NCBI RefSeq assembly: GCF_021130785.1
Contig: NC_060215.1
Span: 115,902,501 to 115,966,500 of the forward strand
Source: Homalodisca vitripennis
Lineage: Eukaryota; Arthropoda; Insecta; Hemiptera; Cicadellidae
Length of the DNA stretch: 64,000 nt
Reading direction: 5' to 3'
Program-made: the position numbers and the translations under genes
Shown: positions 24,071-36,519 of the stretch, in pieces
Layout of the letters: the number at the start of each line of letters is the position of its first letter
Position numbering within the stretch: position 1 is the stretch's first letter
Notes under the pieces: generated by a model
Databases searched by the model: none
What the model was told of the DNA's origin: nothing
Seen by the model: the letters and a program-made list of their open reading frames with translations, nothing else

Positions 24071-24719
24071 TAGAGACTTGAGTTAGTCTCTAATTACGTA
24101 GAGTACGTGTAAAAATAAATAAAGAAATACACATATATAACTAATGTATAGAAAAACGTACTCGAGTGCAGGTACAATAAGTAGTAAAAAAATTCATATT
24201 AATTAAAACCCAGTACCACTTAAATAATATACAACAAATAATTAGATCAAATGTAAGAAATGGAGTATTTAACTAAATTGTACAGGACAGGTTACCTGAT
24301 TTATTAAAATAGGGTTTTTACGTCGTTAGATGCGTAGCGATCTAGAGTGTAACATAACGTATCTGAGCACTCGAGACGAACATTTAAGTAATAAAAGCAA
24401 CTTAATGAAATTTCATTTATTTTAATTTTCAGTAAAATATTGATTTTTGCATGTTTGTCAAAGATAATTTAATCTTAATAAAATGGAGACGTATTTTGTT
24501 TTAAAATTTCGACGAGTTCACATACACGAAGTTAAAAGAAAAATAGTTTTTTTTTATAAAGAGGAACGTTAATTTGAATAATGCAGTTTTGTCTACAATT
24601 TAGTTTATAAAATAGGAAGTGGACAGACCTGTAATTTATATTTATTGAGGTTCTCACATGTTTGAGTAAAACTGCAAAAATGCTGTATTATACTTCTAAA
24701 ACCATCTCAACAATAAGGA
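24071..24719. other. AT-rich DNA, nothing recognised
   Basis: No feature recognised. Confidence 0.5.
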
Positions 24720-25100
24720 GATTTACTCAAGGGGTGTTAGCCTCGGTGGAGAATGGAGTTAGCAAATCTGTTAGGGGGAACATAAAATACTTCTCCTGGA
24801 AATTCAGCTGAGGCTAAGAAAGCCTAAATATTGTAAACCACCCTTCCAGCTCCCACATCCCCGTGATGGCGTCAATCATAGGGGTTAAAAAATGTCGGCA
24901 GAAGTTTCTAGATAACAAAGAGCTCAGAGTTTCTTAGTGAACACGGGATCTGTGGATAATGTGGTTTCTTTCCTCGGGCCAAGCCCCACCCCCTGCACCC
25001 CCTGCCCGCCCCTTACCGTCCACCCCCTCTGCCATGTGTGTTGCCGAGCCGCTTCCATGGCTTCCATCTAGGCCGTCACGCTAGATCATTTCAGAGCCAT
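24720..25100. other. GC-richer island with C-rich core
   Basis: About 380 bp with a pyrimidine/C-rich core near 24977-25030. No domain or transposon terminus. Function unknown. Confidence 0.25.
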
Positions 25101-26068
25101 TCCCACCTCCTCCCCAACTATGTGAACATCTCAACACTCTACTTTACTCCCCAAATAAAATCTCTAGCTTTCCAAAATCATTTAGGTGGTGAAGATTTTT
25201 ATTTTGACTGTGGTGTGTTTATTTAAAACCTAAAACCTTTTAATGAAACTAAACGATACATGTTATTATATAACGGTGGAAGTTACTTGTATAAGTTGAT
25301 AAAGTTTTCAAATGACCCATGGTTTTAAGGTGTGTAAATACGGTTAATTTTCACACCGGACTTTGTTTATATCAAAATGTTATTTAGTTTTAAATTTACT
25401 CATTTACTACATGTTATAAATTATTCTGTAATGTTATAATTACAATTCTTAGCTGTATTATTATTTTTTAAACCATTAGTTCTTCTACATTTGAAATATT
25501 TAGAGGTTAGCGTAACAGAATGAAATCAGGCGCTAGTACTCTTCTATGAAATTATCCATTCATTGTTAATATAAATAATTGATAAATTAAACACCAATTG
25601 CTTATTTAATGGAAGAAACAATGAACATAAACCAATGATTAGTAGTGACAAATTAAAATATTTTTCTCAGTTTCTACTCACACAAAAACTTTTGCAGACC
25701 AACAAAACAAACAATCCAGTGTAAACGGCACATTTTAGCAGTGCAATCGATTTTTGATTGAGAAAATATTTTTTCATTTTACATTGACTGTCTGAAGAAT
25801 TCCCTGAAGACTTTGTAAAATATAAGATTTGTTTATCACTCCAGAAGGAATTTAGGCATTTAAAGCAGGAAATGCAGTCAATTTTGTAATTAAGCTTGAA
25901 GAAAAAATAATAATTTAAACCTTTGAGTTATAGTTTCAGGATGTGAGATTTTTTATTGATTTATGAATTCTATAACAAAAATTGATACAAAATACTGTAG
26001 GAAATTATAGTTTTAAACTATTTTAAACAATAATTTATTGATGAAAACATAATTTAATTCCCCCAGCC

Positions 26069-26121
<53 letters not shown>

Positions 26122-26499
26122 GTCCGTATCCTTTAGTTTAATAAGTTATACCTTGGGCCTGGATTAGATGACCCAAAAACGTCCATTAAAATTCTTTCCA
26201 CTCATTATGGAATAATAATACATTCCTGCATTCAGAAATGGTATTTTAAAGAACTGCTGAACATTTTAGAAAGTAATTAACAATTAATCAAACCGAAAGC
26301 TGATAACACAATATAAATTACTATATAACATTACATACTGTAACGTTCTGCTTGGCTTTTTCATAACATTATTTTTAATTGTATATTTTTGTATTTACTC
26401 ATGAGGTAGTTTGGATTTCACTATAAATTTCAGCATAAATATAGAAACGTACCAGTGTTCACGAGTCCATAAAATGTGTCTCAATATTGACCATCCTTA
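25101..26499. other. AT-rich DNA with a (TA)n tract
   Basis: AT-rich; nothing recognised except the TA run at 26075-26112. Confidence 0.5.
26075..26112. repeat. (TA)n microsatellite
   Basis: TA dinucleotide run of about 19 units. Confidence 0.95.
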
Positions 26500-26920
26500 A
26501 TTACTCGGTAGTAGTTCCCTCCAAAAAGGAGGAACCAAACCAATCACTGAACTGGAAGCTCCATCTACCCCGAGTTCCAGAGATTCCAGACATCTAATCG
26601 ATCCAGAAATCGCAGAGTTTGAATAGGGATTCCAGGGCTGGTGGTTGAATAGCGACACTGGATTAATGAGGGGGTGTAATTGTATTAATCGAACGGTCGG
26701 GGGAGGGGGTGCCGCCCCGGTATGCGGGGGTATGCAGTCGAGCTTGGCATACCGGCTATGTGTTTATTTATTTGGCTAGTTGGATTTATTATGGACGATT
26801 AATTATTGTATTTTAGAGGCGTTCAACGCATTATTTATCGAGTTATGTGTGTAAACAAACATTACTTCAGCGGGTTTCACATTAAAAACGTTTGCGCCCG
26901 CGTTACGTTTTAGGTATTTG
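26500..26920. other. GC-richer island with homeodomain- and forkhead-like cores
   Basis: About 420 bp that departs from the AT-rich surroundings. It includes GGATTAATGAG (about 26661; an Otx/Bicoid-type GGATTA core), TATTAATCG, a G-rich stretch near 26698-26735 and TGTTTATTTATTTGG (about 26761; forkhead-type TGTTTAT). No reading frame was recognised. Candidate enhancer only. Confidence 0.3.
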
Positions 26921-28740
26921 TTGGCTCATTAAATTATAACAAATAACAAACTTATAATACTTTAAAAAATTATTATAGAATGATGATTTATTGAAAAAAT
27001 CAATGCAGCCTGATTTCCAACTACAAAAACTAATTAATTTCCGATCACTTACTATGTTCAGTTAGTGGAAGTTCAGTTAATTTAGTTATAGATTTTAATT
27101 TAAGATCAAATAAGTAATAACGATTGTTATTATACTATCAATAGGAATACCTCAAAGTACCTAAACATACACAGTTATAATAAACAATACCTAAGATAAA
27201 ACAATTATAAGATTAGCAATTCGTACAGTCACTTCTGCCTGTAACCATTAAAACGGGTTCACCTGTTAATTTCAAACATTTATTTTTAATTTTGTTAATT
27301 TGATCATTCGGTTCAATTTTAATTAGCTAAACGGTTTAATGTAACTGAACTTTGTACTTCAGTAAGCTACCTAGTTTCCATTCATGTAATCTCTATCATC
27401 AGGCATAATTCCAATTAAAATGAATGTAAAGGTCAACCCTATTAAAAGGCAAATGAAAACAGGACAAGACGCGTTTGAATTAATTTAATATATAAATTTA
27501 AAATTGGTTTATATAATTTATTGTTTTACTCTGCATTGGCTTTTTAATAAATTCATTCTCGTTGGCATACAATTGTAGTAGCCGAATCTTAATGTTAACT
27601 AATTCATTAGACAATTAGTCGGTTAACTATTTGCACATACTATTAATTTCGTGTACTAATGGTTACAAACTAAATGCATATAGAATATTGTTTTGTTCTT
27701 ATGTTTTATTGTTGGCATTATATTTGTTACTAGAATTATATCATACACTCTCATATATAAAAAATCTGTAGTCCTTTCCTTAACAGTAGAATTGAAATTA
27801 TTAGCTCTGTGCGTTTTGAGTGGAATTTTAGGTATAACATCTAGTTAACATATTACTGTCATATTATCTGGTATAAAAAGCTGACAAAATGTACATGTTT
27901 TGTTAACTTATGTTCGAGAAAAATAATAAGACTTTTATTTTTATTTATCTTTTAAATATATTAAAATAATTGAGGATTATCTGGCATTCAATAGTTTTTC
28001 AAAATAAAAATGATAAATATATGGTGACAAAGTTGTATCCATATCAGTCAGGTAGTAGATATACAGTCAAAACAGTCAGATAACATGTTGTAGGTTATTT
28101 GACTACCATTGCAGATACTCTACCACTCCAGTTTTGCTCGACACTAATTTTTGGGAAACCCAATATTTGTTATTAGAATTATATTATGTATATAATAACT
28201 AGTGTTGAGAACACTATTTTGTTATTTTTTAAAGTCTACATTAATTATATATTTGCTAGCTAGTGAATTTGTAATACTGTATTAATTTTTTCCAACACTT
28301 ATTTGATCAACATTCTGATTTTTACTCTTTTTACACGGAGCTTTCATTCGCAGCTTGCGTTGCCATTGTGACCAACCGATAGTACAGCAGGCCTAGGTTC
28401 TTGAGGGCGAATGCCATCCTTCTTTATAATTGTATTGCAAAATATAACATTTACCATTTAATACTTGTTAACTTGAACCTTCATATATTCTGATTTTTAA
28501 TTTTGACGAATTGAGGCTTATTAATATTCATCAATTGAATTAATTATCTGTAGTTGTAAAAATATAAATATACTTATATTGTAAAGTTATCATTTCCTAC
28601 ACGATTGACTGTATATTACGCTGTTTACCCATTGTTTTCGTTAACACCATACATACGTTTATTAATATTTATATATTTGGAATAACATGTTTTGTTTCAG
28701 TTTGTAAGCGTATAATATTTTTATGTAACGATTAAATAAT
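26921..28740. other. AT-rich DNA, nothing recognised
   Basis: No gene, terminal repeats or tandem array seen. Confidence 0.5.
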
Positions 28741-28780
28741 TTAGTTCCTTGATCGTATATTTAGTTCCTTGATCGTATAT
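28741..28780. repeat. 20-bp exact tandem duplication
   Basis: TTAGTTCCTTGATCGTATAT occurs twice head to tail. Confidence 0.95.
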
Positions 28781-29539
28781 TTAGGTAGGATTCTACTTAA
28801 ATGCTGTAATGCGGTTAAATACAACGGTGTATTTTCTTTTACTTGCAACCAAGCAAACGTCTGCCGCTTTCATTACAGCACGAGAGGTGGAGCGATCTGG
28901 CGGGAATCGGCTCAACTATTCCCCTTCTCTCTTGCGTGATGCTGATTCTAATAGAAGTCACAGTTTGTCTACGATTCTCTATTTTTTAAATTAGAACATG
29001 TATGCAATATTATTGTAACTATGCCCCTCTTACAGGGTATACGGTATAAATGGGTATAAAGGGTTATGTATGTACGATGTATTTAGTAATTATTACTTAC
29101 ATCTCAGTTGATGTATTTTGCTTGGAGGATATTCATCGCAGGAGATTTAGTACGACTTTTTTGTATTTTTAGTTTATTGTCATACTATTACCCCACGTAA
29201 AGTACAAGTTATTTGTAAGAAACATTATTAATTAAATTCTTCTAAGGAAATTAAAATTTAGAGACTATTTAGAAATGGTTGAAAAGATGGAAAATAATGA
29301 AGATACACACATTACAGTACACTTGCTGGATCCGAATCTGTGCCAAACTAAACTTTAACATACGAAGCCTACTAAATTACTGTTTATAAAATACACTTGA
29401 CCCGATAAAAAATATATACTTGAAACCTTAACTTGCGTTTCATTTTAATTCACACTTTAATCAGTTCTAAGTAAGAAAACGATATAGACAATGTGAATTT
29501 TCATTCCTCACAATCAAAGATATATATTACAGCGATAAA
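28781..29539. other. mostly AT-rich; GC-richer patch at 28840-28980
   Basis: The patch holds a 61-codon plus-strand frame with no recognised domain; the rest is AT-rich. Nothing else was identified. Confidence 0.35.
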
Positions 29540-29900
29540 TTGTTATTGTATTCTATGGATTCGATAAGGGATTTGCGGGGGGGGGGGGGTGAAGGAATAA
29601 ATTGTTTGAACACCAAACAATCTGTATACAGCCAATAGCTCAGCAATGTATGCGGTCAACTTTTCATATCTGGGGCGGCATGGCGATCTAGGAGCCAAAG
29701 CGATTTTTGATCTCCTCTTCACCACCCAAAGCCCTCATCTTTATATAAGCAGGTGGGCTCTGTCACCGGTATAAATAATGTATGATATACCACCCGACCC
29801 GTCACACGTGCTTTTTGACACCGATTCCACTGTCCGCCGCGCCGCTACGTCTGTACTATTCATTTCCACCCGTTATGATCAGTTGATTTTTAAATCAGTG
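29540..29900. other. GC-richer island with a 13-G run
   Basis: Contains an uninterrupted run of 13 G at 29577-29589 and CpG-containing sequence to about 29880. A 60-codon minus-strand frame across it has no domain. Confidence 0.3.
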
Positions 29901-31049
29901 GAGCCGTAATGTTTAATTTTGTTAGAAGAGTATCTATTACAACCATATAGACCTAGGTAATTCGTCATCAAGAACGTACAAAAATCTATTTCATATCATC
30001 TAGCATTTTATATAAAATATGTAGTACAGTTTGTTCGAACTAAAAAAGTAATGCATCGGAATATTAGTTATTTTTACCCGGGACTCCCAAAGAAATGAAG
30101 AAAAGGTCCCATTCTCAAATTATCGACCTTAAAGTGTTTACGTTAAATATCCTTCTTTGGAAAACTGGACACATATGTAGAGTATATTTTTACCAAGGCT
30201 TCGAAATTCCTACATAATTATCAATATAATTAAGTAAAACATCTAAACAAATTAGAGGAATAAGACTATTACAACCATGCAGTGCCATATTCCTATTATA
30301 AACGTCTATGGTACGTTATTATAAGTTATTATTATGTTAATATAGAGTCGATAACAAATTATGGAAACACTTATGAAGAAGTTGATTAACTCTAAATGTC
30401 AAGAACGTAAATAATAAAGGAATTTATGTTGGCTATTTTTGAATTAAATGTACCATAACTACTGAATTATGTTTTTAAATATTTTTGTACTTTTTATTAT
30501 ATTCCAGGTTTATGTTATCGCCCAAAACACATTTTTTGAAGAGAGGAAACTGCATAGAAATTTTTGCATATTTATCTTTGGTTCAGTGGTGAACTGTTGT
30601 GAGGGGGGAGTAAGTAAATGTAAATGGTTGAAGGACTTGAAATTAAATTTTGGTATACAAAAACTATAATTAAAGAAATTTAAGTACTGTATATTACAGT
30701 ATGATTACATTATGAAAATTTTGCTTCCAGAAAATAGCAATTTGCCTATATAGCGTTATTAAAATAAGCTATCGTATATTTTTATTACTTATTTATTGCG
30801 ATGTGAATGTTAAATTAATGGACTTAAATCCAGAGGGGGGGGGATTTATAAAATGTCTAAACCTCTGAGTGCAACATTACGAACTAGTATGAACACGTAC
30901 AAAGTAAGGATTTTGGTTTTGTGTGTTAAATATAAATGCAAAGATTAAAGAAAAGAATATAAAACAAAACTAAAAAGGTTCAATCATCAGCCATTTCTAT
31001 TATTATTGGTTCTAACTAAAGGAAATATATCCTAGTTCTTACTAACAAC
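29901..31049. other. AT-rich DNA, nothing recognised
   Basis: Contains a 9-base G-run at about 30835-30843. No gene recognised. Confidence 0.5.
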
Positions 31050-31400
31050 TAATATGAACGAACCTACAGTGGGAAGTGATCCTGGCAATCGCCAAACCAA
31101 AACTGGAACTTGAGCAGCAGAACTCGGGCCAGAAGACAATCCATAAATTAAAATAGACTCGGAAACCTTAACATAAAAAGGCAGGACAAAGCGGCGAGTG
31201 TCTAAGTTGGGTCATCTATCTCAGAGCACGTTTGTGGGGGGTAAATTGTCAAAACATGACCTTGGTCCTGTTTTACGGCCGGGGGTGCCAAATATTGCGG
31301 AAATGGTGAGCGGTTCTACTTTGTTGTTCGGCACCCCCCAGGGTCAGTTTATGATACCCCTGTATTTGTTGTGTTCCTAGCGGCTAGAGACAGGAAGTAA
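31050..31400. other. GC-richer island with a Ftz-F1/ERR-type site
   Basis: About 350 bp of higher complexity. TGACCTTGG at 31257-31265 is, on the minus strand, CCAAGGTCA, a perfect extended half site for Ftz-F1/ERR-type nuclear receptors. A 60-codon plus-strand frame (31198-31380) lacks a domain. Candidate regulatory DNA. Confidence 0.3.
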
Positions 31401-32199
31401 CCAAAGTCACACATACTTAACAAAACGCAAATGTGTGAAGCTCTTCGTTTTAAATTTATTATTAACGATGGATAGTTAGAAATTATAAGATATGTTCCAT
31501 CATTTGCCTTAGTTATACACTAAAAAATATCGAAAAACGCGTTTTAAGTGTTTGGATTTATCCTTTTCGTCAGTAGTCAAAGCGTACATTGTCAAAATGC
31601 ATCTATTCGTAAGGTTCAGCGTAGAAAAAGTTTTAAAAATAATTAATTAATGTTTTGTGTATTATTAACATTGTTTTTAAATATATTCTTAATATCTGAA
31701 TAGAGAGTGGGTCCCAATCCTCGATACAAGTCTTCTATATTCGTAACATAAAACAACGGGACAATTCCGAGATCACAATCAATATAAATCTAATAATAAT
31801 AAAAATAATCTTAAATAAAATAATTAACAGTAATAATTACTTTAATAATTAAAGTAATTGTATGAATCTTAAATATAAAATGGAGAAGTATGTCCGTTGG
31901 AAATAGATAAATAAATCACATTACATTTTAAAGCTTGAGCAGTGTTTCCGAAAGTTTTTTGTCAGAGATTCACATAATGTTTTACTGCATGGCGTAATGA
32001 TGTTAAATAAATTTACAATGGATCAAAACATATGTTGATAAACATAAATGTAAATGTTTTACCATTTTTCAATACTTAAATAATGTACGAAAATAGCTCA
32101 ACAGAGCACAAAGTAGCAAACTTATGTAATATTTCATCCGTCCAATTAACATATCTTTTTGAGACTTAGCACGCTCTATTATAATGTATGCATGTGTTA
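31401..32199. other. AT-rich DNA with a short palindrome
   Basis: AATTACTTTA and TAAAGTAATT (31835-31844 and 31850-31859) form a 10-bp inverted repeat with a 5-nt spacer. Otherwise nothing recognised. Confidence 0.5.
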
Positions 32200-32680
32200 C
32201 GCAGCATATTTAAACTTGGGTTAGTCAAAGTCATATCTAAGACAACATTTTATGCCCAATTTCGATTGGTGCGCCACCTTCCTTTTTGTGTGCGCCACTA
32301 TACCTACTGTCTCAAAAAACTAACCACAGTACACGTTTGTGCCCAAAAAGTATTGTTGTACAGCATAAATTTTCTCGCTACAAAGTACATTGCTTGGCTC
32401 GAGCACTGCTTCCTGACCTCAGCTTTCAACCCTCTGGTCTGAAACGCGTGTTGCACAATAGACGAGAGGCATGAAAGGCTAGCTGTGTCTGTCTGTCTAG
32501 CCGCGCACTGTACGGTTGTTAGGCGACGTAAACATGACCATAAATTTCTCGGACAGCTGAGAGGGTGGGAGGGGACAAAAGGTCACCGGGCAACACGTTG
32601 TAAAGAACCTGAATATCTTTCCGTGGAATTAATTGTCGTGCAAGTTCGGTAACGTCGATGAAATTACATGTCGGCTACTG
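32200..32680. other. GC-richer island, unidentified
   Basis: About 480 bp with CpGs, a short (TCTG)3 run near 32488 and overlapping plus-strand frames of 84 and 62 codons in different phases without domains. No element terminus seen. Possibly regulatory. Confidence 0.25.
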
Positions 32681-33230
32681 GAGAAATAGTTACGTAAAAT
32701 ACTGTAAAAGGTACACAGAGTTTATATTTTGGTGCAAATAAGTAAATCCACAAATGTAAAAAAGCTTAAAGCGGAAATTTTAATAATAGAAAATAATGTG
32801 TCACAAATATGATAAAAACAGTTTGTAATCGATCCCACCTCTACCCTTTGCAATTTTTATGTATCCGTTGGGGATTAAACATTAATTATTTTACTGTTGC
32901 TGCACAAAATGCTAATTTTCTGCACGACTGTACAATTTTATTATAAGTACACGTATTATTTTCCTCAACAAGTAACATTGTGTAATATTTACTTTATAGC
33001 AGCAACTACAGAAATTTCACCAATATTTTAAAACAGTCTATATTCACATTCCACTTTACACATGTAATGCCTTTTTATAGTTACCATATGTTGCAATTAG
33101 ACAAATATATGACATCATGTTAATATATTTCATAGTGTTGTATCTCTGATTTCTGCCCATTTTGTATTTCGTAATGAATCCACTTGCATTAAATTTTCAT
33201 AAGTTTCGTTTGGGAAACAAAGATCGGATT
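32681..33230. other. AT-rich spacer
   Basis: Nothing recognised. Confidence 0.5.
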
Positions 33231-33239
33231 CATCTTCAG

Positions 33240-33700
33240 GATCTAACTGAAACTGCAAAATGAAAAACTCAATGAGGGAACTTCAGATACATTTCTGAGT
33301 GTACGTGTCGATAACAAGCACAACTGGACCGATCACGTGGAATACATTTGAGAAAAGGCTTCGTACCATAGGACTGTCTCGCCAAGGTCTGTAGGAGAGA
33401 CGTTTTAAGGTAGTATATTTCCTAATTTAGAAGCAATATGGAGATATGGTTTCTATTTTTGGACACTGCCTTAATTGAGTAAACTTTTAGTCCTCCAGAA
33501 GGGGTTTTTGTGATTCATTGCAGGGCAGAGGAGGCTTATGAGATTTAATTCTAATTAATTTTTCAATGACCTCAATGCCCTTATTGTTCTAATCTGTTAT
33601 GTTATGGCCTTTGTTAAAATCAGTCAGCTTTTTTTAGGATACCAACTTTGATGAATTTCAGACAGATATAGAGACGAAGATCATAATATTTATCCACTAC
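33240..33700 (+). pseudogene. LINE reverse-transcriptase C-terminal relic
   Basis: Fragments match the thumb and post-thumb region of jockey/CR1-like LINE reverse transcriptases. TFLSVRVDNKHNWTDHVEYI then a stop (about 33288-33350) corresponds to the FLGVxIDxxLxWxxHI motif. YGFYFW, LLVLQKGFL and FIAGQRRLMRF (about 33438-33545) match the LQKxxLRxIxG motif. LFNDLNALIVLICYVMAFVK (about 33557-33617) matches the LKILTVPSLYILE region. Stops and frameshifts separate the pieces, and the catalytic palm is absent. It is a 5'-truncated, old insertion; the clade assignment is only approximate. Confidence 0.65.
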
Positions 33701-34359
33701 AGTTTTAAACCACTTGTTCTATATCAAAATAGAGCATAACATAAATTAAATATAAAGAAAAAAAACACAGAATAAACTTTTGTTATTAATTTAACATGAT
33801 TTTGTAGGTTACAATCCATTTTTAAATGACATATTGTGCAATGATGTATTTTGCAATCAATAAAATAATATTGATTTGAGCAAACATTCTTGGCCCACAC
33901 AAGTTTTGGGAAAACATATCTATATCTTCTATTATTTGTGCAATGGCAATGCATGTTTGGTATTTTAGTGTTTGGTATTTTATCACGCCATTTACTGTAA
34001 CAATAGCTTTTTAAGAATAAAATACAAAATAAACTTAGGAAAGGCGTCTGTATAAGCTGCACATACAGGTATTCTGGAAGAAAAGTAAAAATAATTGTTG
34101 ATGACTATTAACGTTTTTAATTTTAAGCAAACAGAAAATGTAAAGTTTTCAAAAAAATTCATGTTATCATAAAATACTTCTTAATTCTTGTATATACCTT
34201 TTAAGTACTTGCTTCAAATAAATATGGATCATTGTAGTTATATTGTAAAAGATGATTCAATGGAGTCCTAGAAGATCGATCCACTGTTACTACAGTTTAA
34301 ATAAATTATAACCAAAATCACACTGATATCTTTTGAAATAATGAGACTTTTAATCTATT
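33701..34359. other. AT-rich DNA, nothing recognised
   Basis: A 112-codon minus-strand frame (33724-34062) is rich in C, Y and N, and matches no family I know. Confidence 0.45.
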
Positions 34360-34560
34360 TATCAGATCAGCGTTTGATCAGATTGCTTGCCCAGAGATCG
34401 AAAGTAGAGCCTCTATAATAAGGAAATAACCGGGGAGCAATCCCGAACCCCATAATTTTTGGCCAGCACTACAGTCAAGGTGAGAAGTAACGGTATGAAA
34501 TTGCAAAAATCAGAAACTCGAGCTGGAGGCACGCTTGTTGACCTTCAAGTTACCAATTCA
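34360..34560. other. small GC-richer patch
   Basis: About 200 bp of higher-complexity sequence without an open frame. Function unknown. Confidence 0.25.
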
Positions 34561-35839
34561 AGAGAAGAAATTTCATAATTACAAAATAAGTAAATTATTA
34601 CTTGAAAATGAATACAAATTTTTAATGGTTCACAGCAAAAAGAAGTTGGTACGTTTCTGTGTGGATGATAATAAAATTGTTGTTTCTTCACTAAAATAAA
34701 AATACATACATTTTAATAATAGTATACTACTATGTTTTGAGCTACAACTGTATCACCAAGATATAAATATCTCACTAACATTACATTCTAAAATATTCGT
34801 CATGTATGACAAAACAGCTATATACAAAGAAAAGATACTAAGATTCAATATATATAACTCCTGGCCATTAAGGGAGGATTCGTGTTTATTTGTTGGTCGT
34901 ACTTATATTAAATATATTATGGCCCAACCGATTCAATACATAGCTCATGGAAACATAGGCTTTCTGAAGTTGACTTGGCTTTCTGAATAAGTCACAACAA
35001 ATCAGGTTACGTAATATGTTTGTAGTTTTATTTTTATAAATAATAAGGCTATTGTTATATAACCGATTGATAAATTATTTTCATACATGAAAAGCGATTA
35101 AAGAGGCCTTTGGTATCTGCTAGTCTTTACATGTAAACGTATGTGTGACAGAAAAAAAAAAAAGAACAAATTAGTTAGCAGAGTAATCAGCATGCACGTC
35201 CAAGTATCTTCATATTTATTCGTTTATACTTATTTGTATACATGCATATGAAATATTAAGTTTTTATATGGTTATATAGTTATAAAGAACTTCGATTGTC
35301 CTATAAACTAGCCTATCAGTCTAAAATCGCCATAATGGTACTGTGTGGTGCTGAAATATATGAAATGAGATATTCATTCACTGAACAATTTTATGTTTAA
35401 AACTGTTGTAGTAGAGGAGTGCCAAATCGTCCAGACGCCGTGCGTTGCAATGAGTTCGCCACAGCCGTCGTTAAATTAAGTTAAACGACATACAAATTAA
35501 TAATCATCCGTGGTTAAGTACTAACAACTTTTACAAACACGTGTGATCCAAACATTACCATTATATTTTACACAGTTTTTTAGCTTTGCTAGGATTCAGT
35601 ATTACAAACTACATCAAATATGGTACATTAAAAATATTAATGTATAGTGGGATTGAGATAAAAATTAAATGTTGATAGTAAAATAACACGAAAAAATATT
35701 TAAACATTTAACTAGAGATCAAATTTGTTGAAAATTGAAAAGTATAAAACATTTTCTCATATTAAAAAGTGCTGTATAAAAATTAATTCCCAATACAATT
35801 AACAAATAATAAAGGAAAAAACGAGAATAAAAAATATAA
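34561..35839. other. AT-rich DNA, nothing recognised
   Basis: Contains a poly-A run near 35152-35163; no gene or repeat array. Confidence 0.5.
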
Positions 35840-36290
35840 CCTCTCTAGACTCGTTTTCTACCTCTAGTGTCGTGATCATCTCATCGTTCCAGTTCTCATT
35901 CCAGTACCAGTACCAGACCAGAATCCGTTGCAACCAGATTCTCATCGTTATAACGGTCGCGTTGTCGCGCAGCTCCAGTGCAACCTTCTAATTTGTTGCC
36001 GCGACAGGCGTTCATTGCAGGGATCGCTACAGAAGATCTTTTAAAACTTTCGTTGTCGTTTCTCCGTAGCCGTTCCGTTTTATTTTTCAATTAACATAAA
36101 ATTTCGTTATTGGGGGAAACAATTATAGATTATCGGTGTGAAGGATCTTTTGTGAAAATAGCAGTCCTTACATGACCACACGTTCACATATACTGATCGG
36201 AAACTAAACCTACATCGATGTTTGCTCAATTTTTCCCTTGGTAACTGAGACTGACAACCAACGAAAATTCAGTGTTATCTTGCAGCCAGG
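35840..36290. other. GC-richer island, unidentified
   Basis: About 450 bp with CpGs. A 64-codon minus-strand frame (36090-35896) begins MKNKTERLRRND and lacks a recognisable domain. A triple CCAGTA-type repeat lies near 35900-35915. Confidence 0.3.
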
Positions 36291-36519
36291 AGCAAACAGG
36301 GCTGTAGAAAACTCGATATCGCGAGTAATATAGATAACATATTAAACTTATCGCAGAAAGTGAAGCATATTAACTCAAAATAATACTATAACAACGATGA
36401 TTAATGTGCTCTAATTATTGGAACACTAGTATGGTAGAACATAAGATTAACGTTTGGGAATCCTCTCTTATGGAAAATATAGTAGATGCACTGTTTCCAA
36501 ATCACCCGGTCAAGAATAA

